Below, one piece after another: positions 1 to 7,706 of a stretch of DNA of 64,000 bases. Position 1 is the stretch's first letter. Every line of letters begins with the position of its first letter. Origin of the DNA: Gammaproteobacteria bacterium (GTDB taxonomy: Bacteria; Pseudomonadota; Gammaproteobacteria; Pseudomonadales; Pseudomonadaceae); assembly GCA_903970465.1 (NCBI GenBank), contig CAJCIO010000118.1:1-64000 (forward strand). The letters are read 5' to 3'. A model generated the notes under the pieces. The model did no database searches, was not told where the DNA came from, and saw nothing but the letters and a program-made list of their open reading frames with translations. A program made the translations under genes and the position numbers.

Positions 1-87
1 GAAATGCGTGAGGGCGAAGCCCGCCGCCACAATGATCAGCAACAGCCCGAGTACGATGAGCCCCAGGATTTTGCCGAACGCTTTCAT
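1..87 (-). CDS. AsmA family protein, N-terminal fragment (runs off the window)
   Basis: Only the first 29 codons are present; the rest lies before base 1. The reading begins MKAFGKILGLIVLGLLLI, a short basic start followed by one strongly hydrophobic segment and then ALTHF. That is the usual start of AsmA-type inner-membrane-anchored proteins, large periplasmic proteins linked to outer-membrane assembly and lipid transfer. An AsmA gene next to hisB, as I recall it in other Pseudomonas, supports the call. It is transcribed away from the OFA transporter, so 88-391 is a divergent promoter region. The family call rests on the leader and context only. Confidence 0.6.
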   Translation of the reverse strand, partial: MKAFGKILGLIVLGLLLIIVAAGFALTHF

Positions 88-391
88 AGGCGAGTCCTTG
101 TAGTTCGAAGTTCAGAATTCAGCCTGGGAGTATAACGTCCCTGCCAACTTTTCTGGGCAGTGTAGAGGGCTGCGTGACGAATAAGACAAAATGCACTGGC
201 AATGTGCTTTCACTGGACATGTCAGATGGTAATCTTCCCACCGGATTCTGCTTTTATGCGACTAACTGTCGCATAAAATTTGAGCTTTTCCGCAAGCCTG
301 CCGATAAGACGATCGATTGGTTGCGTGCAATGGAGATCGCAGGGCAGCGGATGCTTCATGCGTCATATAAAAACTTGAAGGGGTAATACAA
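88..391. other. divergent intergenic region between asmA-like gene and OFA transporter
   Basis: No convincing gene is seen in these 304 bases. The main feature is a perfect 11-bp-arm palindrome at 252-278. A 70-codon GTG-started open frame at 174-386 runs through it, but it has no recognisable protein features and ends at the transporter ribosome-binding site, so I treat it as untranslated leader. Confidence 0.6.
252..278. promoter_or_regulatory. perfect inverted repeat, candidate operator of the OFA transporter
   Basis: Arms TTTTATGCGAC (252-262) and GTCGCATAAAA (268-278) are perfect reverse complements around a 5-nt spacer. The site lies 113 bases before the transporter start. It is AT-rich at the outer ends and has no run of T after a stem, so it looks more like a dimeric repressor site than a terminator. 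The regulator is unknown. Confidence 0.5.
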
Positions 392-2047
392 ATGAGCACC
401 ACAGTTGCGGGCGGCGCGGATTCAGCGCCGGCTTTCCTGTCCAAGGAGAGAATCATCGCCAAGCCCGGTTTCAACCGCTGGCTTGTGCCACCGGCCGCGT
501 TGGCCATCCACCTGTGCATCGGCATGGCCTACGGCTTCTCGGTGTTCTGGATCCCACTGTCCAAGGCGCTGGGCGTCACCAAGGCGGTAGCTTGCCCGGC
601 GGACATGTCGTTCATCAGCCAAGTGTTCTCGTCCACCTGCGACTGGCCGATCTCCATGCTCGGCTGGATCTACACGCTGTTCTTCATCTTCCTCGGTTGC
701 TCGGCAGCCATCTGGGGTGGCTGGCTGGAACATGCCGGCCCGCGCAAGGCCGGTGTGGTCTCGGCACTGTGCTGGTGCGGTGGCCTGGCTATCTCGGCGT
801 TGGGTGTGTATACGCACCAGATCGTGCTGATGTGGCTGGGCTCCGGAGTGATTGGCGGTATCGGCCTGGGGTTGGGCTATATCTCGCCGGTGTCGACCCT
901 GATCAAGTGGTTCCCGGACAAGCGCGGCATGGCGACCGGCATGGCGATCATGGGCTTCGGCGGCGGCGCGATGGTGGGTGCACCTTTGGCGGCAGCGCTG
1001 ATGGGCCACTTCGCGACCCCGACCAGCGTTGGCGTGTGGCAGAGCTTCGCAGTCATGGCGCTGATCTACTTCGTGTTCATGATGGCGGGCGCACTGCTGT
1101 ACCGCGTGCCACCGACCGGCTGGAAGCCTGAAGGCTGGACCGCGCCGGCCAAGAGCACCAAGGCGATGATCACCAACCGTCACGTGCACGTCAGCGTGGC
1201 CTGGAAAACCCCGCAATTCCGGCTGGTATGGCTGGTGCTGTGCCTGAACGTTTCCGCCGGTATCGGCATCCTCGGCATGGCTTCGCCGCTGCTGCAGGAA
1301 GTGTTCGCCGGCAAGCTGCTGGGCAACAACCTGACCTTCAGCGAGCTGGACGCCGGGCAACTGGCGCAGATCGCTGCCATTGCCGCTGGCTTCACGGGCT
1401 TGCTGAGTCTGTTCAACATTGGCGGGCGGTTCTTCTGGGCGTCGTTCTCGGACTACATCGGTCGCAAGAATACCTACTTCGTGTTCTTCGCCCTGGGCGT
1501 GGTGCTGTATGCATTGGTGCCGACGCTGGGGCATGTGGGCAGCGTGGCCTTGTTCGCCGCAGCGTTCTGTGTGGTGTTGTCGATGTACGGCGGCGGTTTC
1601 GCCACAGTGCCGGCCTACCTGGCGGACCTGTTCGGCACGCAGATGGTCGGCGCTATCCACGGTCGTCTGCTGACCGCCTGGGCAGCCGCTGGCGTGCTGG
1701 GGCCGGTGTTGGTCAACTATCTGCGCGAGTATCAGCTGAGCATCGGCGTGCCGCGTGCTTCGGTGTACGACATCACCTTGTACATTCTCTCGGGCCTGCT
1801 GGTACTGGGCTTCATCTGCAACGCCCTGGTGCGTCCGGTGGCCGACAAGTACTTCATGACCGACGAGCAGCTCAAGGCCGAACAGGCCATTGGTCATGAC
1901 AAAGGCGCGGGCGGTTCGACCGTGCTGGAGTGGAAGGCCGATCCAAGCACCAAGCCATTCGCCGTGGTGGCCTGGCTGGTGGTGGGTATTCCGCTGGCGT
2001 GGGGTATCTGGGTGACGTTGCAGAAGACGGCAGTGTTGTTCCACTGA
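392..2047 (+). CDS. MFS transporter, oxalate/formate antiporter (OFA) family
   Basis: A 551-residue polytopic inner-membrane protein. The N-terminal half shows GMAYGFSVFWIPLSKA in the first membrane segment, followed by a loop with two cysteines (CPADMS, STCDW) and then the motif-A-like GWLEHAGPRKAG. A second motif-A-like loop, SDYIGRKNTYF, lies near residue 350. The extra C-terminal hydrophobic segment (about residues 522-546) is common in OFA members of this length. The family exchanges small carboxylates such as oxalate and formate; the substrate here cannot be read from sequence. A GGGG ribosome-binding site lies just before the ATG. The gene stands alone between a divergent asmA-like gene and hisB and is followed by a REP hairpin. 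Confidence 0.85.
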   Translation: MSTTVAGGADSAPAFLSKERIIAKPGFNRWLVPPAALAIHLCIGMAYGFSVFWIPLSKALGVTKAVACPADMSFISQVFSSTCDWPISMLGWIYTLFFIFLGCSAAIWGGWLEHAGPRKAGVVSALCWCGGLAISALGVYTHQIVLMWLGSGVIGGIGLGLGYISPVSTLIKWFPDKRGMATGMAIMGFGGGAMVGAPLAAALMGHFATPTSVGVWQSFAVMALIYFVFMMAGALLYRVPPTGWKPEGWTAPAKSTKAMITNRHVHVSVAWKTPQFRLVWLVLCLNVSAGIGILGMASPLLQEVFAGKLLGNNLTFSELDAGQLAQIAAIAAGFTGLLSLFNIGGRFFWASFSDYIGRKNTYFVFFALGVVLYALVPTLGHVGSVALFAAAFCVVLSMYGGGFATVPAYLADLFGTQMVGAIHGRLLTAWAAAGVLGPVLVNYLREYQLSIGVPRASVYDITLYILSGLLVLGFICNALVRPVADKYFMTDEQLKAEQAIGHDKGAGGSTVLEWKADPSTKPFAVVAWLVVGIPLAWGIWVTLQKTAVLFH

Positions 2048-2078
2048 TCCAGTAACATTCTGCAGCAAACGCTGTGTT

Positions 2079-2157
2079 GAGGGGGCTTGCTCCCGAGAGG
2101 GCTGTTCTGACACTCCTGTTGAGTGTCGGGGCTGGCTTCTCGGGAGCAAGCCCCCTC
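2079..2157. repeat. REP-type double hairpin (REPIN-like) after the OFA gene
   Basis: Perfect 19-bp outer arms at 2079-2097 and 2139-2157 (core GGGGGCTTGCTCCCGAG) enclose a second 7-bp hairpin (GACACTC 2109-2115 with GAGTGTC 2121-2127). This nested layout is typical of paired REP sequences in Pseudomonas. It may end transporter transcription, although there is no U-tract. Confidence 0.8.
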
Positions 2158-2244
2158 ATCACATTGGAGTGTTGTGGTTGTGTAGCCTTTTATCCGATTT
2201 TTCGCCCATTTCACCGTTCTGTTTCTGTTTGGCGCCCGGCGGCC

Positions 2245-2250
2245 TATAAT
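2245..2250 (+). promoter_or_regulatory. candidate sigma-70 -10 element of the his operon
   Basis: A perfect TATAAT lies 39 bases before the hisB ATG. No strong -35 box sits 17 bases upstream (TTTCTG at 2222-2227), so the promoter call rests on the -10 box and its position. Confidence 0.5.
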
Positions 2251-2289
2251 GCTCGCCTTTTTTCGCTCAAATGAGTTGCGGAGCTGGTG

Positions 2290-2883
2290 ATGGCCGAACG
2301 TAAGGCGTTCGTCGAGCGCGATACCCTGGAAACCCAGATCAAAGCCTCGATCAACCTGGATGGCACCGGAAAGGCTCGATTCGATATCGGCGTGCCTTTT
2401 CTTGAACACATGCTCGACCAGATCGCCCGTCACGGGCTGATCGACCTCGACATCGAGAGCAAGGGCGACCTGCACATCGACGACCACCATACGGTCGAAG
2501 ACGTAGGCATTACCTTGGGCCAGGCTTTTTCCAAAGCCATCGGCGACAAGAAAGGCATCCGTCGCTACGGCCACGCCTATGTGCCGCTCGATGAAGCCCT
2601 GTCGCGTGTAGTCATCGACTTCTCGGGCCGCCCCGGCCTGCAGATGCATGTGCCCTACACCCGTGCCACCGTCGGTGGTTTCGACGTCGACCTGTTCCAG
2701 GAATTCTTCCAGGGCTTCGTCAACCACGCCAACGTCACCTTGCACATCGACAACCTGCGTGGGCACAACACCCATCACCAGATCGAAACCGTGTTCAAGG
2801 CGTTCGGCCGCGCGCTGCGCATGGCCGTCGAGCTCGACGACCGCATGGCCGGGCAAATGCCGTCGACCAAGGGCGTGCTCTGA
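2290..2883 (+). CDS. hisB: imidazoleglycerol-phosphate dehydratase
   Basis: A 197-residue enzyme for the sixth step of histidine synthesis, converting imidazole-glycerol phosphate to imidazole-acetol phosphate in the cytosol. The metal-binding histidine clusters DDHHTVED (about residues 60-67) and GHNTHHQIE (about 157-165) are intact, as is the conserved [11 protein letters not shown]. It is the monofunctional dehydratase, without the N-terminal phosphatase of enterobacterial HisB. A GTG lies directly before the ATG at 2290; I take the ATG because the usual start is MAERKA. It is the first gene of the run and its stop overlaps the hisH start by one base. Confidence 0.97.
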   Translation: MAERKAFVERDTLETQIKASINLDGTGKARFDIGVPFLEHMLDQIARHGLIDLDIESKGDLHIDDHHTVEDVGITLGQAFSKAIGDKKGIRRYGHAYVPLDEALSRVVIDFSGRPGLQMHVPYTRATVGGFDVDLFQEFFQGFVNHANVTLHIDNLRGHNTHHQIETVFKAFGRALRMAVELDDRMAGQMPSTKGVL

Positions 2884-3521
2884 TGCAGACGGTAGCCGTG
2901 ATCGACTATGGCATGGGCAACCTGCACTCGGTGGCCAAGGCCCTGGAGCATGTCGGTGCCGGCAGGGTACTGATCACCAGCGACGCGGCCGTCATCCGTG
3001 AAGCTGATCGCGTGGTGTTCCCAGGCGTTGGCGCTATCCGCGACTGCATGGCCGAAATCAAGCGCCTGGGCTTCGACGAGCTGGTGCGTGAGGTCAGCCG
3101 CGACCGGCCGTTCCTCGGCATCTGCGTGGGCATGCAGGCCTTGATGGACCGCAGCGAAGAGAACGCCGGCGTCGATTGCATCGGCGTATTCCCTGGCCAG
3201 GTGCGCTTCTTCGGCAAGGACTTGCATGAAGACGGCGCGCACCTGAAGGTCCCGCACATGGGCTGGAACGAAGTTGCCCAGGCGGTGGATCACCCGCTGT
3301 GGCACAACATTCCGGACCTGGCGCGCTTCTATTTCGTGCACAGCTTCTACATCGAGGCGGCCAAGGCCGGCCAGGTGGTCGGCCGCGGTCATTACGGCCT
3401 CGACTTTGCCGCCGCGCTGGCGGAAGGCTCGCGCTTCGCCGTGCAGTTTCACCCGGAAAAAAGCCACACCCACGGCCTGCAGCTGCTGCAGAACTTCGCC
3501 GCCTGGGATGGTCGCTGGTAA
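2883..3521 (+). CDS. hisH: imidazole glycerol phosphate synthase, glutamine amidotransferase subunit
   Basis: A 212-residue class I glutaminase that supplies ammonia to HisF. The nucleophile elbow GICVGMQAL (Cys near residue 81) and the C-terminal [10 protein letters not shown] with the partner His and Glu are intact. The N terminus [12 protein letters not shown] is the standard oxyanion-strand motif of HisH. It overlaps hisB by one base (TGATG), indicating translational coupling. HisH and HisF form one complex, although hisA and a small DUF2164 gene lie between their genes here. Confidence 0.97.
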   Translation: MQTVAVIDYGMGNLHSVAKALEHVGAGRVLITSDAAVIREADRVVFPGVGAIRDCMAEIKRLGFDELVREVSRDRPFLGICVGMQALMDRSEENAGVDCIGVFPGQVRFFGKDLHEDGAHLKVPHMGWNEVAQAVDHPLWHNIPDLARFYFVHSFYIEAAKAGQVVGRGHYGLDFAAALAEGSRFAVQFHPEKSHTHGLQLLQNFAAWDGRW

Positions 3522-3776
3522 ATGGCCAAGCCGAAAAAGCCGCCGATTCTCACGCTCACGCCCGAGCAGGAGAGCGAAGCCAATCACAAGATCAAGCGCT
3601 TGATGCAAGAGCGCTTCGATCTGGACCTGGGCACCTTCGAGGCGGCCGAAATCCTTGAGCTGTTTACCCGCGAAATTGCTCCGCACTATTACAACAGGGC
3701 GATTTTCGACGCTCAGGCGCTGGTCAAAGAGCGCTTCGAGAGCCTCGAAATCGACCTGTGGGCGCTCGAGAAATGA
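3522..3776 (+). CDS. DUF2164 family protein
   Basis: An 84-residue charged, helical protein with no signal peptide or membrane segment. It matches the small DUF2164 family as I remember it: a central FDLDLGTFEAAEILELFT and a tyrosine pair in APHYYNRAIFDAQ. The start codon follows the hisH stop with no gap, so it is almost certainly co-translated with hisH. Family function is unknown. Its place inside the his run, before hisA, suggests a role tied to this operon or simply shared expression; the sequence does not decide. Confidence 0.8.
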   Translation: MAKPKKPPILTLTPEQESEANHKIKRLMQERFDLDLGTFEAAEILELFTREIAPHYYNRAIFDAQALVKERFESLEIDLWALEK

Positions 3777-3778
3777 CG

Positions 3779-3874
3779 GCAGCTTCAAGCTTCAAGCTTG
3801 AGCCGGGGCCATACGGCGTACCTCAACTCGACGCAAAACCTCTTGCAGCTTGCAGCTAACAGCTTGCAGCTCTT
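3779..3874. repeat. AGCTTGCAGCTT-type short repeats before hisA
   Basis: Two blocks of AAGCTTG/CTTGCAGC heptamer-like repeats lie at 3779-3803 and 3842-3874. Within the second, 3842-3857 (CTTGCAGCTTGCAGCT) is a perfect inverse of 4641-4656 after hisA. Bases 3848-3874 recur with two mismatches at 4741-4767 before hisF. Similar AGCTT-rich tracts occur between genes in other Pseudomonas, as I recall. No function can be assigned. Confidence 0.75.
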
Positions 3875-3891
3875 TTGACGAAGGAAAAAGC

Positions 3892-4641
3892 ATGCTGATT
3901 ATCCCCGCTATCGATCTCAAGGACGGTGCCTGCGTGCGTCTGCGCCAGGGCCGTATGGAAGATTCCACGGTGTTCTCCGATGACCCGGTGAGCATGGCTG
4001 CCAAGTGGGTCGATGGCGGTTGCCGCCGGCTGCACCTGGTGGACCTCAACGGTGCCTTCGAAGGCCAGCCGGTCAACGGTGAGGTGGTCACCGCCATCGC
4101 CAAGCGCTACCCGCATTTGCCGATCCAGATCGGCGGCGGCATCCGCTCCCTCGAGACCATCGAGCACTACGTCAAGGCCGGCGTCAGCTATGTGATCATC
4201 GGCACCAAGGCGGTCAAGCAGCCAGAGTTCGTCGCCGAGGCCTGCAAGGCCTTCCCGGGCAAGATCATCGTCGGCCTGGATGCCAAGGACGGCTTCGTCG
4301 CCACCGACGGCTGGGCTGAAATCAGCACCGTGCAGGTCATCGACCTGGCCAAGCGTTTCGAGGCCGATGGCGTCTCGGCGATCGTCTATACCGACATCGC
4401 CAAGGACGGCATGATGCAAGGCTGCAACGTGCCGTTCACGGCCGCCCTGGCCGCTGCCACGCAGATCCCGGTGATCGCTTCCGGCGGCATCCACAACCTG
4501 GGCGACATCCGCGCGTTGCTGGACGCCAAGGCACCGGGCATCATCGGCGCCATTACCGGCCGCGCGATCTATGAAGGCACGCTGGATGTGGCTGAGGCGC
4601 AAGCCTTCTGCGACAGCTATGACGGCAGCGGCAAGCTTTAA
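3892..4641 (+). CDS. hisA: ProFAR isomerase
   Basis: A 249-residue (beta/alpha)8 isomerase that opens the ribose of ProFAR to PRFAR, the substrate of HisF-HisH. The first strand carries the catalytic aspartate in [10 protein letters not shown], the second catalytic aspartate sits in [10 protein letters not shown], and the phosphate-binding loops IGGGIRS and IASGGIHN are intact. The ATG at 3892 follows GAAGGAAAAAGC, a good ribosome-binding site. The gene is slightly longer than usual at the C terminus, ending in a Gly/Ser tail (DGSGKL) that runs into the downstream repeat. Repeat tracts flank it on both sides. Confidence 0.97.
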   Translation: MLIIPAIDLKDGACVRLRQGRMEDSTVFSDDPVSMAAKWVDGGCRRLHLVDLNGAFEGQPVNGEVVTAIAKRYPHLPIQIGGGIRSLETIEHYVKAGVSYVIIGTKAVKQPEFVAEACKAFPGKIIVGLDAKDGFVATDGWAEISTVQVIDLAKRFEADGVSAIVYTDIAKDGMMQGCNVPFTAALAAATQIPVIASGGIHNLGDIRALLDAKAPGIIGAITGRAIYEGTLDVAEAQAFCDSYDGSGKL

Positions 4642-4767
4642 GCTGCAAGCTGCAAGTTAAGGCAGTTCGTGAGTGCTTTCACTTGCAGTGCAAGGCTTAA
4701 TGTCTGCCACGTATCACCAGCCACCCGCGATCAGCTTGAAGCTTGTAGCTAACAGCTTGCCGCTCTT
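4633..4767. repeat. AGCTTGCAGCTT-type short repeats between hisA and hisF
   Basis: The hisA stop codon is embedded in AAGCTTTAAGCTGCAAGCTG (4633-4652). Bases 4641-4656 are a perfect 16-bp reverse complement of 3842-3857 before hisA. A second block at 4732-4767 contains a 27-bp copy (4741-4767) of 3848-3874 with two mismatches, placed 17 bases before the hisF ATG. Confidence 0.75.
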
Positions 4768-4784
4768 AATCGGAGATTAAGCCC

Positions 4785-5555
4785 ATGGCCCTGGCCAAAC
4801 GCATCATTCCCTGCCTCGACGTCGATAACGGTCGGGTGGTCAAAGGCGTCAAGTTCGAGAACATCCGTGACGCTGGCGATCCGGTAGAAATCGCGCGCCG
4901 CTACGACGAGCAGGGCGCGGACGAAATCACCTTCCTGGACATCACCGCGAGCGTCGATGGCCGCGACACCACCCTGCACACCGTCGAACGCATGGCCAGC
5001 CAGGTGTTCATCCCGCTGACCGTGGGCGGCGGTGTGCGCACCGTGGCAGACATCCGCAACCTGCTCAATGCAGGTGCCGACAAGGTTTCGATCAACACTG
5101 CAGCCGTGTTCAATCCCGAGTTCGTCGGCGAGGCGGCAGCGCGTTTCGGCTCGCAGTGCATCGTCGTTGCCATCGACGCCAAGAAGGTCTCGGGGCCGGG
5201 TGAAGAGCCGCGCTGGGAAATCTTCACCCATGGCGGCCGCAAGCCCACCGGGCTGGATGCGGTGCAGTGGGCGATGAAAATGGAAGGCCTGGGTGCGGGT
5301 GAGATCCTGCTGACCAGCATGGACCAGGACGGCATGAAAAACGGCTTCGACCTGGGCGTGACCCGCGCCATCAGCGATGCACTGGGCATTCCGGTGATCG
5401 CGTCAGGGGGCGTGGGCAACCTGCAGCACCTGGCCGACGGCGTGCTGGAAGGGCATGCGAGCGCGGTGCTGGCGGCGAGTATTTTCCACTTTGGCGAGTA
5501 CACGGTGCCTGAGGCCAAGGCGTTCATGGCCGCGCAGGGGATCGTTGTTCGCTGA
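4785..5555 (+). CDS. hisF: imidazole glycerol phosphate synthase, cyclase subunit
   Basis: A 256-residue (beta/alpha)8 cyclase that uses HisH-derived ammonia to form imidazole-glycerol phosphate and AICAR. The catalytic aspartates are visible in [11 protein letters not shown] (Asp near residue 11) and [13 protein letters not shown] (Asp near 131), with the phosphate loops [10 protein letters not shown] and [13 protein letters not shown] in the leader at 4771-4774 is a good ribosome-binding site for the ATG. It is the last gene of the his run and is followed by a cluster of REP sequences. Confidence 0.97.
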   Translation: MALAKRIIPCLDVDNGRVVKGVKFENIRDAGDPVEIARRYDEQGADEITFLDITASVDGRDTTLHTVERMASQVFIPLTVGGGVRTVADIRNLLNAGADKVSINTAAVFNPEFVGEAAARFGSQCIVVAIDAKKVSGPGEEPRWEIFTHGGRKPTGLDAVQWAMKMEGLGAGEILLTSMDQDGMKNGFDLGVTRAISDALGIPVIASGGVGNLQHLADGVLEGHASAVLAASIFHFGEYTVPEAKAFMAAQGIVVR

Positions 5556-5901
5556 ATTTCCGCAAGGCGTGACGGCCTCTTCGCGGGCAAGCCTTGCTCC
5601 CACAGTGTGTAATGATCTGAGTTGTGCACCTGTTGTGCTTCCGGCCTCTTCGCGGGCAAGCCTTGCTCCCACAGTGTGTAATGATCCTGAGTTGTGTACC
5701 TGTGGTGGTCCCGGCCTTTTCGCGGGCGAGCCTTGATCCCACCGGGTTTGCGTACACCTGTGGGAGCAAGGCTTGCCCGCGAAGGGGCCCGTACATGCAA
5801 CACACATCTCCCTGAGTGATGGCAATTAGCCTCATTCCCGCTGGACAGATCCGCAATCCCCCGGCACTCTGCGTCTTGCCGTGACTGTGGGGGAAATGTT
5901 C
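5556..5901. other. gene-free region with REP cluster after hisF
   Basis: Most of this stretch is made of four REP copies (separate entry). The remaining about 110 bases before the binding-protein gene hold no recognisable promoter box or terminator. Confidence 0.7.
5574..5789. repeat. four-copy REP cluster including a tandem duplication of about 69 bp
   Basis: Copies lie at 5574-5605, 5643-5674 and 5713-5742 in the same orientation and at 5758-5789 inverted, each with the core CGCGGGCAAGCCTTGCTCCC. The unit 5574-5642 (REP plus about 37 bases of linker) is repeated almost exactly at 5643-5712, so the linker was duplicated together with the palindrome. The third copy has diverged. The last two copies can pair as a REPIN hairpin. 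This may also end his transcription. Confidence 0.85.
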
Positions 5902-6654
5902 ATGTTCAATCGTCTGATCATCGTATTCTTGGGGCTGCTCTGCCTCGCACCTGGCGTGCGCGCTGACCCAGGCAACAGTCAGCCCTTGGTCCTGCTGACC
6001 GAAAACTTCCCGCCCTACAACATGGCCGACGACGGCAAAAATTTCGCCACCGATACCCATATCCAAGGTATCGCCGCCGACCTGGTGCGCGAGATGTTCA
6101 AGCGTGCCGAAATACCCTACAGCCTTACGCTGCGATTCCCCTGGGAGCGGATCTACAAGCTTGCCTTGGAGAAACCCGGTTACGGCGTCTTCGTGATGGC
6201 GCGGTTGCCCGAGCGGGAGAAGTCGTTCAAGTGGGTTGGGCCTCTGGGGCCGGATGACTGGATTTTGTTAGCGCGCCCGGACAGCCTCATCAAGCTCGAA
6301 AACCTCGCGCAGGCCCGCCGCTACAAGATCGGCGCCTACAAAGGTGATGCCATCGCGCTCAGCCTGACCGAGAAGGGCATGAAGCCGGTGATCGCTCTGC
6401 GCGATCAAGACAACGCCAGCAAGCTCAAGTCCGGGGAGATCGATCTGTGGGCCACCGGTGATCCGGCGGGGCGCTATCTGGCGCGGCAACTGGGCATTAC
6501 CGATCTGAAGACCGTGCTGCGTTTCAACAGCGCGTCGCTGTATCTGGCGCTGAACAAAAGCACCCCGGACGATCTAGTCGCCAAGCTACAGAAAGCCTTG
6601 GACGAAATGCGCAGACAGGGCTTTGTGGACGAGGTGATGGGGCGGTATCTCTGA
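5902..6654 (+). CDS. periplasmic substrate-binding protein, family 3 (amino-acid type)
   Basis: A 250-residue exported protein with a signal peptide ending near PGVRA-D (about residue 21). The mature N terminus LVLLTENFPPYN and the following GIAADLVREMFKRAEIPY are typical of SBP_bac_3 domains, and the C-terminal SALYLALNKSTPDDLVAKLQKALDEM continues the fold. I start at ATG 5902 because GGGGGAA lies 7 bases before it; an in-frame GTG at 5881 and ATG at 5896 are less well placed. No permease or ATPase gene is adjacent. Members of this orphan type are often sensors or accessory proteins rather than transporter components; the ligand is unknown. Confidence 0.85.
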   Translation: MFNRLIIVFLGLLCLAPGVRADPGNSQPLVLLTENFPPYNMADDGKNFATDTHIQGIAADLVREMFKRAEIPYSLTLRFPWERIYKLALEKPGYGVFVMARLPEREKSFKWVGPLGPDDWILLARPDSLIKLENLAQARRYKIGAYKGDAIALSLTEKGMKPVIALRDQDNASKLKSGEIDLWATGDPAGRYLARQLGITDLKTVLRFNSASLYLALNKSTPDDLVAKLQKALDEMRRQGFVDEVMGRYL

Positions 6655-6688
6655 GTTTGGGAGATACGTCGAAGTCGATATCGACCCT

Positions 6689-6716
6689 GTGGCGGGGGAG
6701 CCAGTCCCCTCGCCAC
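6689..6716. terminator. hairpin between convergent genes
   Basis: GTGGCGGGGGAG and CCCCTCGCCAC form an imperfect stem between the convergent binding-protein gene and yibQ-like gene. It resembles a short REP (GTGGCGAGGGGA type) and probably serves both strands; there is no U-tract. Confidence 0.5.
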
Positions 6717-6726
6717 AAGGTAACGC

Positions 6727-7704
6727 TCAAGGCTTGCCTTGCTCCAGCTGCCGGCCGGCCGCTGGGTCCATAGGGGTAGGGTCAGGCGAGCCGAAGTCCG
6801 GATCCGGTCCAGGCTCTGGAACCTCGTTCGGATCGCCAGACGGTACGGTGATCGGTGGCGGCGCAGGTATTGCCACCGGCACTGCGACCTTGGACGTGCT
6901 CGGCTTCTCCGGCTTCGGTGGCGCAACGGTATTAGCCGCTGCATTGTGATAAACCCCGTCCTTGCCATGGCCCGCGATCGCCCGATTACCTCGTTCGGTC
7001 ACCATTTCCTTGATCGGAATCCACGTCACGCCAAGCCCGGCCAGTTTCGGCAGTTCACGTTCCAGCACGTCGAGCGTCTGTGGGTACGGGTGGCCGATGA
7101 TCACTACGCTACCGTGCTTGCGGGCGAACTTGATGGCGCTTTGCAGCTGGTTGTTGATGGCTTCGGGCGTACGCACGTCGTCGAGGAACACATCCCGCGA
7201 CAGGCTCGGCAGGCCGATTTCCTGGGCCTTGGCAGCGGCCACGGTCTTGGCGGTGGTGCGGCTGTCGAGGAAGAACATCCCGCGCTGTTTCAACTGGCCC
7301 ATGAGCATGGCCATCGCTTCAGGCTGGACGGTCATGCCGCTGCCTTCATGATTGTTCATGCCGGACGCGAAGGGTACGGCCTTGAACGCCGCGTCGAGGC
7401 GCTTCTGCAGTTCGGCCATGGGCAGCCCGGGGTGCCAGGCGAAAGGCCCGGTGGCCGGGTCCATGGGCATATGGATGATCACGGTCTTGCCGGCCTTGTG
7501 GGCCTGGCCAGCAAAGTCGGCAGCGTGGGGGGTGTCGGGCATGATCGCCAAAGTCACCGGGCCGGGCAGCGCCAGGGCGCGGCTGTCGCGCGCTGGCGTT
7601 TGGCCCAGGTCGTCGATGATCAGCGTCAGATAGGCCGGGCTGTCCGACGCGGCATGGGCCGCGCCGGTCAGGCAGCAGAGCAACAGCAGGCAGAGCGTAC
7701 GCAT
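6727..7704 (-). CDS. divergent polysaccharide deacetylase family protein (YibQ-like)
   Basis: A 325-residue secreted protein with signal peptide MRTLCLLLLCCLTGAAHA. The catalytic-type domain begins LTLIIDDLGQ and includes VIIHMPMDP, GMNNHEGSGMT and the C-terminal VVIIGHPYPQT, matching the PF04748 (YibQ) fold. After about residue 255 it ends in a Pro/Glu/Asp-rich tail, probably disordered. I chose ATG 7704; a TTG at 7710 is also possible. It is the last gene of the minus-strand gpmI-envC-ctpA-yibQ run, with its ATG two bases after the ctpA stop. The placement suggests an envelope or peptidoglycan role, but the substrate is unknown. Confidence 0.85.
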   Translation of the reverse strand: MRTLCLLLLCCLTGAAHAASDSPAYLTLIIDDLGQTPARDSRALALPGPVTLAIMPDTPHAADFAGQAHKAGKTVIIHMPMDPATGPFAWHPGLPMAELQKRLDAAFKAVPFASGMNNHEGSGMTVQPEAMAMLMGQLKQRGMFFLDSRTTAKTVAAAKAQEIGLPSLSRDVFLDDVRTPEAINNQLQSAIKFARKHGSVVIIGHPYPQTLDVLERELPKLAGLGVTWIPIKEMVTERGNRAIAGHGKDGVYHNAAANTVAPPKPEKPSTSKVAVPVAIPAPPPITVPSGDPNEVPEPGPDPDFGSPDPTPMDPAAGRQLEQGKP

Positions 7705-7706
7705 AC

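Noticed and set aside
180..220. Weak sigma-54 box (TGGCAATGTGCTTTCA) before the OFA gene
   Set aside because: The -12 element reads TTTC, lacking the essential GC.
174..386. 70-codon open frame before the OFA transporter
   Set aside because: It needs a GTG start, has no recognisable protein features, crosses the palindrome at 252-278 and ends on the transporter ribosome-binding site.
5574..5789. Mobile element or attachment site after hisF
   Set aside because: No transposase or integrase gene is present; the sequences are ordinary REP palindromes.
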